Shown here: piece by piece, positions 13,501 through 26,500 of the stretch
How positions within the stretch are numbered: position 1 is the stretch's first letter
Layout: every line of letters begins with the position of its first letter
NCBI GenBank assembly: GCA_905250885.1
Contig: CAJNOQ010000088.1
Span: 1 to 64,000 of the forward strand
Direction: 5' to 3'
Length of the DNA stretch: 64,000 nucleotides
Source: Didymodactylos carnosus
Lineage: Eukaryota > Rotifera > Eurotatoria > Philodinida > Philodinidae
The notes under the pieces: model-generated
Told to the model about the DNA's origin: nothing
The model's database searches: none
What the model saw: the letters and a program-made list of their open reading frames with translations, nothing else
Program-made: the position numbers and the translations under genes

Positions 13501-14918
13501 TTTACCTTCTTATATTATACACAAATGGGACTTTTCACAAAAGCATAGTGTATCGAATTTTGCCTACGATTATTTAAATCGAATTTATTCCGAAGCAAAC
13601 TTGAATTTAAGTTTGAATCCATCTTTGATTAAAAAGAGTAAAAAATTACAATCGGTGAATAATCAACGATGGATATTACATTTTATACGAAATTATGTAT
13701 TAACATGTCGATTTGCTGATGAAGACGGGTAGGTTGTTGAAGAGACTTATAGTACTAATTTCAAGTATTTGAATAAAATAGTTGGTACAAATATTCTCTC
13801 TGTTTGAAATTTGAATTTTACTAGTAAATTACTATTATCAATCTTTTTTCAGATCACTAGCTAAATTGAAATCACTACAATCTTACATGTATGAAACTCC
13901 TTATGTTTATTCAACGCAGGATCTATTCGAAGTATGAACATATCTATATATTAAATACTGTTTGAAAACAAAATGTTATTTTTCAATTTAGACGAAAGCT
14001 GGCAATCTGCAGAAAGTTCTTGAACCAATCGTCACTGCCATGGAAAATCATATATATCCATGTAGTCTATGTTCGGCTAAAGGTTTCATTTGCGAAATAT
14101 GTTCAAATGCAAAAGATATAATCTTTCCATATGAACTCGATCGTACATCCGTCTGTCCCGGTATGTAAATTAGAAATATTAAATAATATCCAATGTGATT
14201 ATTACAAAATTGTTTATTTTTAGTATGTCAGTGTTGTTATCATCATCGATGTTTCTCAAAACATCCAAAATGTCCAAAATGTGAACGTAATGCTCAAAGA
14301 AAGTATGAAGTTTTGACAATTATCTGTATCATTTTCTTACTTTTCGTGGGAGGTAAAGTCCTGGTAAGACGGTAGTGATTTCAATTTTGCTAGTGACTGA
14401 ACAAAATTTATTAGTAAAATTCGAGCTTCAGACGATAGAATATTTTTACTTAGATTTAACAATTATTATTAGACTGTTAAAAACTTGCACAGTTTTTTCA
14501 GACATTTTACTTCTTAGATTTTTTTTTATTGTAAACCATTTTTTCGATCTTTTTGTATTGGATATTTCATAGTAGACTTTTCAGCCCAACGATTTGAAAA
14601 CAGATTTTCAGTTTAATCAAGTTTAACGTTCTTTCAGAGTCTCTTTTCCAATCATCTCCCTTACATCCTTCTACAATTGTTCTTTTTCTCAAAATGACAC
14701 AAATAAACAAGGGCGAAAATTCTGACATGTTATGTCCGATATGAAAAGTTTAGAGATCGCACGTCTAGAGAAGAAAAGACCAGTCACTGGTTTGAACAAT
14801 GCTGCTGTGTTATGTTTACATATTAATCTCGACGTTATTTTTTAGTCAAACATCCGCATCGAGTAGAACAAGCAATGCAAATGTAAAGTTGAAAGTTGCC
14901 GATGATGTAATTACATGA
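4516..14918 (+). CDS. RUBCN: Rubicon: RUN domain and Rubicon-homology domain protein
   Basis: In animals Rubicon binds the Beclin1-Vps34-UVRAG complex and Rab7 on late endosomes, restraining autophagosome maturation and supporting LC3-associated phagocytosis. Exons: 4516-4532, 4666-4822, 5152-5362, 10765-10871, 10925-11021, 11080-11700, 11756-11859, 11916-12131, 12191-12218, 12281-12349, 12411-12450, 12506-12534, 12593-12687, 12970-13038, 13165-13238, 13299-13363, 13422-13728, 13853-13931, 13992-14160, 14224-14302, 14846-14918. They sum to 901 residues in frame. RUN domain is about residues 1-164, a Ser/Asn-rich linker follows, and the RH domain spans about 645-878. RH zinc ligands visible: [38 protein letters not shown] and CPKCER. 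KWDFS and IIFPYEL match human Rubicon closely. No PH domain is present, which argues against PLEKHM1. The first exon (6 codons) is inferred from the splice phase. Confidence 0.9.
5948..6310 (-). CDS. Candidate neuropeptide or peptide-hormone precursor
   Basis: A 120-residue ORF on the strand opposite Rubicon. Residues 1-27 form a classic signal peptide (hydrophobic [13 protein letters not shown] core, small residues at TIDA). Dibasic or polybasic sites follow: KR at 54-55, RKRR at 81-84 and RRKR at 117-120, which are the last residues before the stop. Cleavage would release a 25-residue linker peptide and a 31-residue peptide at 85-115 that begins GTGYFVIRN and ends MRPYI. That peptide is followed by Gly116 plus RRKR, the standard signal for C-terminal amidation. 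A likely splice acceptor (ttttag) ends at 6322, 11 bases before the ATG, suggesting a 5' UTR intron. I do not recognise the family; the end only superficially recalls neurotensin RPYIL. Function as a secreted amidated peptide is inferred from processing sites alone. Confidence 0.6.
   Translation of the reverse strand: MLSSTLSISIIIHCTFLLLLTITTIDAYDQQYLTSKDRSTSSLDNTRSLKHLLKRSFSHHLLTHIPDYYYSHENENIQYSRKRRGTGYFVIRNGDYLYFIPDSKHPFTKNMRPYIGRRKR
9914..10506. mobile_element. Palindromic non-autonomous DNA element in the Rubicon intron
   Basis: The ends are aacgggtgggccagaggaaa and, on the right, a near complement ending gcccacccgtt. The arms stay complementary for well over 100 bp, for example gtctgataaagacc near 10040 against ggtctttatcagac near 10361. 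No transposase is encoded. Target duplication is not clear, so the superfamily is unassigned. Confidence 0.75.
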
Positions 14919-15712
14919 ATATACGTGCTCATTGTGTTTTGTAAAAATCGAGCTTTCATCTATAAATTGCTATTTATTCGTGCTATCAAAGAAAAAAATT
15001 TGTTATATTTTTTTACATTTAAAATTGTTATTAATTTTTTTTTTTTTTTGTTTGATATGTGTAGCATATAGCAGGTTATAGAATTTGCTACATCCATTGA
15101 CTTTGCATGTACAACGAAAGAGAGTTTGTTGCGTTTAGTTGATGTTCATCAGATATTGTATCTTTCTTCCAGTTGCTTGTAGCCAAAACATTCTGTAGAG
15201 CATCTGCTAAGAGACATATGATATCTGCCACAATTCCTTGTAATAGCCGGATTTAGTTTCTCTCTTTTCTGCATGTTTAAACTGTTTTTTTGCACTTTTT
15301 GTCGATTAATATACACGGTCTTTCTTTTATCTAAATTTGTGAACTCTTTTAATAAACTATGATTTTCTCTTGTGTTATTTTTTTATATGCAATAGTGTAC
15401 AGTTATTTTCATACGTTTTATACCGTTATTATTTTCTTCTCACTTGTGGAACATTTAATAAATATTGAAACATTTCTAAAAAGATGTCAACTACACTCAT
15501 ATGACTTAATTAAAAAATAAAAGTGTGATACATTCGTCGAATACAAAAGATATTTTATTAAATACAAATAAGAGGAATGACAACGGATTAAATATATTGC
15601 AATAGTTGAGTGCGAAACAAAAATAATTTTATACATTTGGACGGAAAATCTACCATGTACAAAACACTTTATCAGCTTGAGTATAAGATGTATGAAAAAA
15701 CGATATAAAATA
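14919..15712. other. Convergent 3' intergenic region
   Basis: Rubicon (+) and KLHDC9 (-) end toward each other here. Several aataaa-type signals on the + strand (near 15350 and 15458) could serve Rubicon. Nothing else was recognised. Confidence 0.4.
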
Positions 15713-16779
15713 TCACACAAAATCTAAACTAAATGTTTCAGAACATGCTAACGCTTTTGGGCCTAATCCTCCATGGACAATTAGCCTACCATTGATATAT
15801 GATATAGAATGACCTTGCCTTCCATATTCAATGGGACCTAAATTGAACCATTCTTCGCCGCCACTCATATGAAGTACTAAAGTATCACCGACAGGATCTC
15901 TCGTACGCCCATCGAACGTTTCACCACCATAGATAAGAGCAAAATCTTTGCATGAAACCGATGTATGATCTTTCCGAGACGCTGGTGGTTTTTTCATTGG
16001 TGTCATTTCAGACAAAATACTTTTTAATTGTGAGTGTAAATCATCACAGTTATTTAAATTCTCAGCTTTCACACCGGGATATCTTTCAACAAAATGATCA
16101 GCTCGTCCGCCGATGATGAATAAGGATGATCCGTGAGCTGTCAATGTGTGACCACTTCTTGAACTCGCGGATATCGGATAATCTTCATATCTAGAAAAAT
16201 ATTTTAGTCAAATAAAATAAAAAAATCTTTAAAAAGTTTATCAGAGAAATACCTAAATGTACCTTTTGCAGGATCACCACTTAATTTGTAGACATCTCCA
16301 TGTTTTCGTTGTGTTCGCAATCCACCATCTCGTCCTGAGACAAGTATTGAACCATCACGCAGTGAAATAATTGCGTGATTATTGAGTCCACCCCCCTCGG
16401 GAAACCCTGTTGAATGAGCTTTATGCCAGTTTTTAGTTTCAATATCATACACACAAATGTCACTCGTTCGTTCATGACCAGTCCATCCTCCAATGGATAT
16501 GATATATTTTTTTCCGTATGGAATTAAACGATGATAAGATAGAGAAGGAGAAGAACTAGTTGTGATATCGTTCCAAGTATTATTTTCAAAAATATATAAC
16601 TGATTTGACGGATGGGTATCACCACGTGTCTTAACACCACCATGTACGTACAATACATCATCAATAACACAATTGCCAAAAAATGCAACAGGTGGTCCTT
16701 GTGCTACAATAGTAGCATTGACTCTCGCAGCCACTACACTACCATCCGACGATCGCCGCCTTGCGAATGACGTAGCCAT
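15713..16779 (-). CDS. KLHDC9: Kelch domain-containing protein 9
   Basis: Two exons, 16779-16253 and 16190-15713; the join restores F-R-Y-E-D in frame, giving 334 residues against about 349 in human. Kelch blades are visible as repeated GG/W or GG/Y units: YVHGGVKTR, IISIGGWTGHE, ILVSGRDGGLRTQRKHGD, LFIIGGRADH, ALIYGGETFDGR and LIVHGGLGP. The segments GRDGGLRTQRKHGDVYKL and SRSGHTLTAHG, and the final SLDFV, align with KLHDC9 rather than with generic kelch proteins. Family role: a beta-propeller interaction protein of poorly known function. The ATG at 16779 is the first in frame. No BTB or other extra domain is attached. Confidence 0.9.
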
Positions 16780-17226
16780 CAAAATAGTCCTAAAATATTA
16801 CATATAAATATTCGATCTTCCTGCCAACACTGTCTGGTATGTCTATGATTTTCTAATTATGGACCATAATTTACAATTCTCAACTGTAACATGTCAAACA
16901 AACAGAGCAAAATGTAGCTGAGCTCCCAAAATGAGGGCATTTTCATTATTCAATGTAGAAATTATGATCATAATAAAAAATTTTAGATATTGCGGACTAC
17001 TCGTCAGATCATCTTAGTTGTTAGTGGTAGTGAAGCTAGCATTCTACGTCTATACTGTCCTACACTAGTAATCATGAACAAATATGTTGTCAAGGAGAGG
17101 ACTTCTCTGTTATATACATAGCGTCATCTATATGTCCTGCGTTAGACATCAAGTTATGCTTATGCCAAGCATTGATGACGAACCATTTCTTGGAGTTTTA
17201 AAAAAGCTCACAAGAAGATGCAGCCG
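16780..17226. promoter_or_regulatory. Upstream region of KLHDC9
   Basis: Holds the presumed KLHDC9 promoter. No motif or additional exon was recognised. Confidence 0.3.
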
Positions 17227-18673
17227 ACCAAAAATACGGAAATCAGATATGATTCTTGTAGAAATCTTACGAAAAAATTATATATAACAGAGATCCGATA
17301 TGCGTACTATGATGATAAAATTCTTGTAAAATTTCGGTAAGACTTTTCATATAAAAAATTCTTTTAGAAGATTCTTGACACGAACTTATAAACGATTATC
17401 TATGCCAATTTTGCATGTTTACAGCCTATGAATGAGCAACAAGACATCCTTAGATAACTTGCGGTTCATCACTAGTATTTTAGCTCGTATTTCTAGTTTG
17501 TTTTGGCGCTTTTTACCACAAATGCTAAAAATTGTATATCCGTTTGAACACGTCCAGAATGAAACATCTAATGAATCCAAACGCACCACCCAGAACACAT
17601 TTATAACCAGATGCGTTCCAACGCGTTGCTTTTTCTAACCTCAGACCGGCACGTTTTACTAAACGGAAATCATCCGTGTTATATGTTAAAAGGAGAAATT
17701 TGCACTAATCACAAGCGTTGAGTTTCTGAAGTAATTCTTCAAGCTTTCTGCTTATTCAGTTTCATAAACAGAGTACCAATTATGCCGTAAAATAGGGGCT
17801 AGATGAGACGAGTAGTAGTAATAGTGAGTGAATAAAAGGGTCAAGATATTTTACAACTAAAATTTCAACAACTAGTCACTATCGTTAATTTGAAACTAAT
17901 AGAAAGTAGCGCTTGATTGTAGAAGTTTTAGTTATAGAATATCTTGACCGAATACAAGGACGATTTTTTATTCAATGAATATCTATGGGGTATATACATG
18001 TGTATATATATTATTAGCCTGTATGTAGGTAGTCCATCAGTATTCTTCATCTTTCATCATCACAACAAAAACATAACAACCATTATCGTGTCTTTGCAAT
18101 CTGTATTTGAGAGTTGTCCACGTACTCGCATCACATAGATATTCATTGAATAAAAAATCGTCCTTGTATTCGGTCAAGACGAGATTCAGCGTGGTTGATT
18201 ACCTATGTTTCCATTCGTCTTCGGAATTATCTCACCTATATTTTCGTTGCTTATTTTAGATTTAATACTTATATATTGTTTATTTCTTGAAAAGGGTTGC
18301 ACTATGTTTGAATTAGTGTGTTCAGACAAAAATTTTGTCTTTCGTTATTATATTATATTATTATTATTATTATTATAATTATTCTACTCGTCTTTTCTAT
18401 GCTTATCTCAATGGAATCCAGTAGTCTTCGACTGCGTTCCTTCCTTTATTTTTGCTGTTGTGTTACATTCTGTCAATGACAATCTAACTTTTCAGATCAG
18501 TTTCTAAGTTTCGAAAGGAATGGAATGAGAAACAAATGTATTCTCATCGTACACATTTAGAGTCTCTGTCATATATAATTTTTTCGTAAGAATGCTGTAA
18601 GGATCTTATAAGATCCCTAGAGAAATTCTATAGAAGATTTATACAAACCGTTTATAAGATTGGATCTCTAGGG
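17227..18673. mobile_element. Large foldback repeat, copy A
   Basis: Almost all of this block recurs at 31935-34660. Outer inverted arms are visible: tcttacgaaaaaattatata at 17265 pairs with the complement at about 18563-18591. A second inverted pair lies inside: 17941-17987 matches the reverse complement of 18134-18179 essentially perfectly (46 bp) and brackets a 146-bp segment. Short ORFs inside both copies share peptides only because the DNA is shared. No transposase or RT is recognisable, so this looks like a non-autonomous DNA element of unknown superfamily. Confidence 0.7.
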
Positions 18674-18674
18674 G

Positions 18675-18860
18675 ATTTCACAACAATTATTTAAATCCTA
18701 TTTACTCCGAGATTTAGCTTCGAATGAAGAAGAACAATTAATAGTAGATCATTTATTCATTTCACAGAAGACTTTCGACTCGTTATGTGTAGATACGTCC
18801 GTGAAACACCCATACATTATTAATTTTCAAGAAAAGTTCAAAATTATCTTTCTTGAACAA
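18675..18860 (+). pseudogene. Orphan exon-like ORF next to repeat copy A
   Basis: An open frame of 62 codons, beginning ISQQLFKSYLLRDLASNEEE and ending NFQEKFKIIFLEQ, terminates exactly at a good splice donor (gtaagt at 18861). Its amino-acid composition looks like a real globular protein rather than random AT-rich sequence. A stop lies immediately upstream, at the edge of the repeat, and I find no matching exons around it. It may be a stranded fragment of a host gene captured or cut off by the repeat. The family is not recognised. Confidence 0.3.
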
Positions 18861-19187
18861 GTAAGTATTAAAATAATAACACTGTATTGTCGGTTCAATC
18901 ATGGTCTCACAAAGTATAATTCATTATTGTACAGTAGTGTTGGTTCACGATTGAGTAGTATCATTTCGTTCAAAAATGGTAGTCGCCCACAATACATCGG
19001 AAAATGTTATGGAGCGATCGTGTAGTATTTCACCTTCAAAAACATCAGTTATGCATTTGGAAAGAATTATGTTGCACAGATGACGTTATTTGAACAACAA
19101 GACATGATACACTAGCTGACGTGGCGCATAAATTTGTCGATTCTTATTATGCATTATTAAATTTAAAGTCGTTTAAATATAGTAAGA
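18861..19187. other. Gene-free stretch
   Basis: Contains a short frame reading YIGKCYGAIV before a stop near 19025. I see no convincing gene. Confidence 0.3.
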
Positions 19188-19338
19188 CAGCGTTTTCGAT
19201 ATAACTTTGACAGGGGTGGGAGAACTCTAAAAATTTAGCTGATAACCAAAAAAAAACAGGCTTTTAACTTTTCGGAGTAATTTTTTTCAAACAAGGTGGG
19301 GGAATTTCCCACCTTCTCCCACCTAATCGAAAACGCTG
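19188..19338. mobile_element. 151-bp MITE with 13-bp terminal repeats
   Basis: Ends cagcgttttcgat and atcgaaaacgctg are perfect complements, and both flanks carry gtaaga (19182-19187 and 19339-19344), a 6-bp target duplication. The inner part has a second complementary pair, ggtgggagaa against ttctcccacc. It encodes nothing. Confidence 0.75.
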
Positions 19339-19767
19339 GTAAGAAACTAGTAGAGCAAATTTTGTGTCGATGTGTTGTAATCACATTTCATGCTCACCAT
19401 GGCAAGAATACGATTATTTGAAATATCTCTACGAACTTTTAGAAAAAAATTGACTTCAGATTCAATAGTTATATTGAATTTACGACGATGTGATCAAAGG
19501 TTATTCTGACCGTCTCTTTGCACCACTTTACTGTCTCTCTAAGTTACACGAGATGTGGTTCTCTAGTCGTCCCCTTGGTACATAATTTTCGAGACGATTG
19601 AAAGGAACATTAGTATTGATAAATAGGAAGAAATTCTATTTTATTTTGACTACATGCTTTTAGATCTTTCTTCTCTTAAAAAGTACTAATCAATAGATCA
19701 TATTGATTCATTTTCGATCTAATAATATAATGCACCAATAGGGTAAATACAGCAACGTTTGGTATCT
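19339..19767. other. Gene-free stretch between two MITEs
   Basis: No exon or repeat recognised. Confidence 0.3.
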
Positions 19768-20029
19768 TCCCGATTCGTCGACACATTAATTTTTTTCCTG
19801 ACTTGTCGACAACATTTTGGGTGGGAAAATGAAAGATGTCTGTAAGCCGCCGACATTATAAAGTGTCGACGAATCAGGAAAATTAATTAGCGCGTCGACC
19901 AGAGACCATCGCAGGGCAACTTTTTTCGCCCTATCCGACAGGACAGGACAGGACAGAGCAAGGCGACAGGACAACAGAGCAACAGAGCAGTCCTGTCCTA
20001 CGACGGTCTCTGGTGTCGACGAATCGGGA
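19768..20029. mobile_element. GC-richer element of nested palindromes
   Basis: The outer 17 bp tcccgattcgtcgacac are perfectly complementary to 20013-20029. Inside are attaattttttcctg-type arms pairing with caggaaaattaat, and gtcgaccagagaccatcg pairing with the segment cgacggtctctggtgtcgac. Five gtcgac hexamers and a short aggac tandem run lie in about 260 bp. It contrasts with the AT-rich surroundings. Probably a MITE or a stack of MITEs; no coding. Confidence 0.6.
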
Positions 20030-20517
20030 CTGAATCCAGCATTTTATTCTTGCAGCCTGAACGTAGCAAAATTGTTGAATCTTCTGATTTTGAGAGAGAG
20101 AAGGGAGTTGTTAGGAGTGAAGTACATTCGAGTCGCTAACGCAATCTCATTCAGAAAAGTTTTTGACAAAATTTTTTATTTATTTAATAAATGAAATGTA
20201 TCATTTCACTATATTAATATTCTCAAAATACTCCACAATTGAATATAACTTTTAAAGTTACGATGGATTTTATTGCTGCTTACTTAATGAATGAAGCACA
20301 TACATACACACTAATGTATACACAAAAACAAAAGCATTGTGAAAATAAAAAAAAGCCAATAACTATCGGAAATACTCAAACACATACTTTTTACAAATTT
20401 CAATTTATAAAATTGAATAATCTAAATCTATAAATAAAAATACTTTATCCGGTAATAGAGAAGGATGTATTGTGACATAATGCCCTATTTTTTTGTTTTG
20501 TTTTTTACATGATAATA
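20030..20517 (-). other. 3' flank of single-minded
   Basis: Presumed 3' UTR and poly(A) region of the minus-strand gene that ends at 20518. Nothing else was identified. Confidence 0.35.
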
Positions 20518-23500
20518 TCAAAACGCTGTTCCATATCCATTCATAAAATACTGTTGACTATCGACAATAACAGACGTATGATGATAACCAATCGGTTGAT
20601 CATAATTGTGGTACCTCCTTGAATTTTGTAATTGATCAGAATAAGAATTATCCAATTTATAACAATTCTGGTATAGACCACCGTTAGTTGGTGACGTAGA
20701 AGATGATAAAGATGACGTTGTTGTTAAGTTAACTTCACTGTTAAGTTTAGATATTTTATGATGATTATTTGTATTTTGATAGTGTATTTCTGTTATGTAT
20801 GATGGTTGAGTGGATGATGATTTTGTGCATTCACGTTGGGATAGTTTTAAATGAACTTTTTTCGGTGATATTGCTGTCGCGTTATTATTATTATTATTAT
20901 TATTATTTGTACAATACGGCGAAACAACATCTGAATTACATGTATTAATTGATCGAAGTCGACTGGCTGTTGACGTTGTTATATCATAATGATCTGGAGA
21001 TTGTTTAATTTTAATTGATTTTTTACGCGTTGTGGAAGTTGATGACTTTGGTGTTGACGGTACAAGATTTACGGTTGATTCATCATTAAATGCAGGATAA
21101 TTATTGCTGTTAGATGAATCTACCCATAAACGATGAGATGTATCATAACTGTCTTGAGTTTCATTGTAACAGTTCAATTTAGTTTTTTCAGACGGAGTCA
21201 GAACTGCTGTCACCGCACATTTATCGTTATTCGTATAGTTGTATAGATAAGGTGTAGCAGAAGCTTCAACTCGTAAACGATTATCTAATGCTACCGCAGC
21301 TGCATTATATAATGCATATGGATAAGACGATGAAGAAGGAGCAAAAAAGAGTTCATCATTGTAACAATCGGCAATCGAATTGCAACCATCGGCTGAGGAT
21401 GAGCTTCTATCATCTGGCAATAAACTGACACCATGTAGTTGTTGTATTCCTGTTGTTACCGTCAATGGTACTGTGGTTGTTGATGATGTATTTGGCGATG
21501 TTGATTGATAAGGTGATTTACGTTGTTTTGGTCGAGATTTTATTTTTAATGTTCGATTAGATGAATTTGTATTATTTAATTTTTCAACACCACTATTCAT
21601 TGGTGATGGATAGGCAACGTTAGAACGTTTTTCAACTTGATCGATTGAAAGATGTAAATATTTAGCTTCGATGCCACTAAAACAGATGAAATTGTTATAT
21701 AGGAACTAGACTAAGATAGGTTATCGTTCTACCTTAGAGCATGATTAACACTAACGATACAATTGGGTCGAGATGATCGACTGTTATGGACTAGTGTTGC
21801 GTAACTTTGTACTAAAAATAATAAAAGAAAAATTATTTTTTTATATTGAAAATTTTAATAGAGATACTTGTAACTTACACCATATCCAACCACCGTCTTT
21901 CGCTAAGAATCTATAATAGCATGTTGTCGCTTGTCCTTTGCTAAGCACTTAAATTAAAAAAAATGAATGTAAGAATTTTTAATTTCATTATTGAATACAT
22001 TTTGCTTACAAATCTGGTGTGCCCATCGAAGTGCCATTAAATCATTTGTATGAACATAATGATAAAGTGTTTTGTCAACTAAATCATTTGGTTCATAACC
22101 GGTTATATATGAAACTCTAAACAATAATATTATAAACCATTAGCTAACAATGGAATAATAATACAATGCAAAAAAAAATAATTTTTTTTGAAAAGAAAAT
22201 CATTACATTACCTGGAATCGAGAAACATTAGTTTTAAATCTTGACTAGCTCGAAACATGAACATGTTTGAATATAATTTAATTTCGGTAATTGAACAACT
22301 CGGTAACGAATAACCATATGCAACTAGTCCAACATTTTGATAACATCTATCGTAACATGTCAGATCCAAACTAAATTGTTTTACTTTTAGATAGCCGCTA
22401 CAATGAATAACTTTGTAACCACTTGATGTTAAACCTGCATTACGTTTAGCCAAAACACATTTCATACGAAGAAAAAATGAACGTTCCATTTCATATTCTT
22501 AAAATTACAGAGATAAATATAGTAATATGAACAAAAACTACAACTCATAATCTTACCTTCTTGAAAACTACTATAAGCATATGATGGTAATGATGCTGTT
22601 AATACTGTTGCCATTTCTTCATGATCAATTGGATGGATATATTCATAAATACTGTTCCCCGTCAATTCAACCTTTAAAGAAAATATATTAAAGAAGATAT
22701 TAACAGAGACTATGTCAACAACAACATACCTGAGATAGGCCTAAATGAGTGGATGCCGTTTCTGATATGTACATAATTTTTCCATCTGGACCAACGACAA
22801 ATAAAAATCCATCCAGAATCTTTAATTGAAACAATTTTAGATGTTAAAAGTGATCAAATAAGTTTTGTAAGCTATTAAAATACCTGTGTTAATTGGGAAT
22901 TGACTTCTTGCTCAATATATGTTTGAGTACTAGATCGGCTTCCCCAAGCACCTCCAAGTCCTAAGAAAAAAATTATATATACATATATATGCAGCTTCTC
23001 ATTCTATAATATATTTTTCCATCAGAGTACGTCTGTCTAGTAAACATGGAATCCTTGTGCGACGTTGATTTCTGTTGAATTCAACCGTTGTATTCTCTTG
23101 TCTTTACTCTCAGACTGGTAAATAACCTAAGACTAACCATCCCACAAAACAAATTTTTATCGATATTAGTTGTATACGGATGCGCGCTGGTAGTACTGCA
23201 CTGAAATTTATTTTTTGTAGAACAACTATGTAGCTCAAAAAATAATTTTCTAATTGTATGGAACTACAAGAGTCTGTAAAACGATTGAAAACCCGAATAT
23301 CATCTTTGCAACATGATCTAAATGACAGGTAGATTATACGATCTAGCAAAAAGACAGTCTTACTTTATAGGATCAAGTAAAAACATGGAAGACAATTGAT
23401 TAACATTTCAATCAAAATTAAAAGAAAGTAATTTGACAATAGAACAAATAGCGGTAAATTTTTACTTTTCTCTTTTCTCTTTACATTGTATATGTTCATC

Positions 23501-26500
23501 CGTTTTCTCTCTTTCTCTAATAAACAAGCCAATTTTGTTTAGAGGGTTACGTTTGATGAATGAGAGTTGTTACAGCTCATCATGTACGTGTGAATATTAT
23601 TTCTAACCTTCTTTCTTTTTTGTTTTTGTTTTTTATGATCAAGATGATGATGAATAAAGATTTAATTAAATCCAAACTGAGTTAGACAGGTGTGTGTTTG
23701 TCTATATGAACATAGAATATTCGAAAATTATTAACGTAAATCTTTGTCTGAAACCAATAAATAATCTATCAAGATAAATTTGAAGAAAACGCATTCTATT
23801 GATACTGTTATAAAGAAAAATAGCTATACGATGGGAAAAACCTATTCTCCTTCCTCTCTTTCTTTCTCTTTCTCTCTCTATACCGGATGTTTCAGTTTGC
23901 TTGAAGGAATTTTGAATCCAAAAATGAAATACGAATATCCTGTTTAATCTAGATCAATATCGAATTTCTAAGTAAAATTTGTTTACCAAATTTATATGAA
24001 ACATTCTTCTTTTGTGACCAACTATAATCAATAAAATATGAAAAGGAGATGTGTATTGATTTCTGTGAAAAGACAAAGAACAAAGTTTGTACTAAAATAA
24101 TAATAAACGGATCGTATTATGTACAGATAAACTTGAAAAAGAAATATAATATACTCGCTATTAGACTGTTCACTGTATTTTTCTTTAATTAAAACATCTA
24201 CAAATCAGAGGATTTTTAAACAGCACGTAAAACATTTAACTGATAGCATGCAGTTCAATGAAAATGAACGAGTTTAACGTTCTGCTATGCATGAATAAGT
24301 ACATATTTCTCTAAAACATTCAATTTCTGATATCTGAAATCATACTGGTTTCACTGAATATATTTCTTTGTATATGAGAGAATATTTGTGAACTTTAAGA
24401 ACGTTTTTCACAGAAAAATACTGCTATTGGCATAATGTCAAGTGTATACGCCTGTCTCAACTTAATTTTCTTTTTTTAATAAAACTCTGTTACGAGTTCT
24501 AAGACGGAATCATATGAAATTCTTCCATAGTCTACATCATGTAAAACAAATATATCACGTATAAGTGGAAGATTTTTTTTTTCTTTTCTTTTAGATGAAG
24601 ACAACCCGATTTTCCCAAGTTAAACGAGAGTAAAATTGACTTTAACGAATCAAAAAAAAAGAATGAAATAGAAAGAGAGAGAGAGAGTATTCGAGAGTTG
24701 AACGAGGCATGACAAAATGAATAGAAAAAATTTGACAATATTACATTTAATTGTCTATTGTTTAGTGAAATTGGCATCGTTAGATGTCGTATTATCGGAG
24801 AAGAGATAAAAAATAATGAAATACAAATGAACACCAGCTATAAATAATTCCTGACAGTTTTATATACAATAGAAGATCGCAATAAATGTTTACAAATAAA
24901 AATGGTTAAAGACAGTTATATCAAAAAATTGGCGGAGTTTTACGGATTAAGTTGCTTGAAAATAGCTTAAGACTTCTAAATGACATATTTGATAATTTTT
25001 TTAGAAATTCCGATCAGAACTTTGAAAACTAGTTTGTTCCTTGGTGTAAGAAGAACAGATGTTAACGTTTTTTTAAGAAAAAGCTTGAAATTTAAATATT
25101 GATTAGCTGAGAATAACTTTTGTAGGCGTATCACACCAACGTGTATAAAAAACAAGACCGTTTTTACTGCTGATAATCAACATTTTGATAGTCTTTTTAG
25201 AAAAGGTTTCCAAGAACCGTTTCTAAAGAATAAAGTTATAGACCAGAAAACATTAGAAAGTTCGCTTCTAAAGATAGAAGACAATTTTTTCTATAAAATG
25301 AGGGACGGCCGAGTTTTATACGACCGTTCCATCGAATCATTGTTTTTTAACGTGAGTATTTGCCTTTCTGCCAGCAAACATTCCATTTATTATTCAACGA
25401 TATCATCAAAATGTTATTGAAATCAAGATAGTTGTACTAAAGATTGCGCAATGTCTTATAGAAATGTGAAAATTAAATTTTATGTTTTTCTTAAAAATCG
25501 TCAACATCTGTCCTTCTTTCATCAAAGGAACAAACTATTTTTCATAGTTCTAATCTGAATTTCTAAAAAATTACCAAATACGTCATTTAAAAGTCTTAAG
25601 CTATTTTCAAACAGCTTAATTCGTAAAACTACGCCAATTTTTTATCTAAAGATCTTTAATTAAACTTTGTCCGCTAATAAAAATCCTTCTTTCCTCCTAT
25701 ATCGATTGTTCCCGGTTGCAAAGATGACTAGTACATGATTCATGTAGGCATCACTTCTTGATAAACCGTTATTTAGAATAGATAAGACAATGATCGCTGA
25801 TAATACCCTAGTTCCGTAACTAAATTTTATAGTTAGTTATTGCCTTTGCTCTTCGTCAAAATTCTCTCTTTACTTTTCGTCAAAAAATCTTCGTTCTTAT
25901 ATTTACAGAGGGTTTGTTCTAACAGAGAAATTTGTGTACTAAAGACAGATTTGGATAATCTTTTTGCTATTGTTCAAGTAAAGGACGAACAAGTATTTTT
26001 ATCAATATAATCTGCTTGAAATTAAATGTTTGTTTTGTCTGACAATTATTATGAATACTCTTAGAAAGTAAGATGAGTGGTATCGTTATTTTAGCACTAT
26101 GATTGCTCAGACACACTCCTACTGATATTACGGAAATCGCCGAATGAAACTGATACGCAAGTATTCAATCATTTTAAGATTTCAAGATTAATTTAAGTTG
26201 TACGTGATTCGTAACTGTATTTATTTATCAGTAAACTTGAATATGTGTATCTTTAACTGTAAATAGATGTGCACATCATGTACTCAATAGCTTTTTTATT
26301 ATTAGTTTAGTTTTTGATAAGCAATCAAGTGTTAGGTTATTTTCTTCTTATTCCTCTATAGTATCATTCCATCCATGATATTTACCACACACTATAATGT
26401 GCTATCGTTCATTAATGTATTTCTTTCTTATTCACATATACATTGATTGGAATGTACATTTAGATATGGTCAATTAGATTAAATGGCATATATAACAAAA

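Noticed and set aside
17432-17638. ORF inside repeat copy A
   Set aside because: The corresponding sequence in copy B is disrupted by indels and has no protein family match; it is not a gene.
17944-18138. ORF sharing a peptide with 32756-32992 (MCIYIISLYVGSP)
   Set aside because: The shared peptide reflects the duplicated DNA segment of the foldback repeat, in flipped orientation, not a conserved protein.
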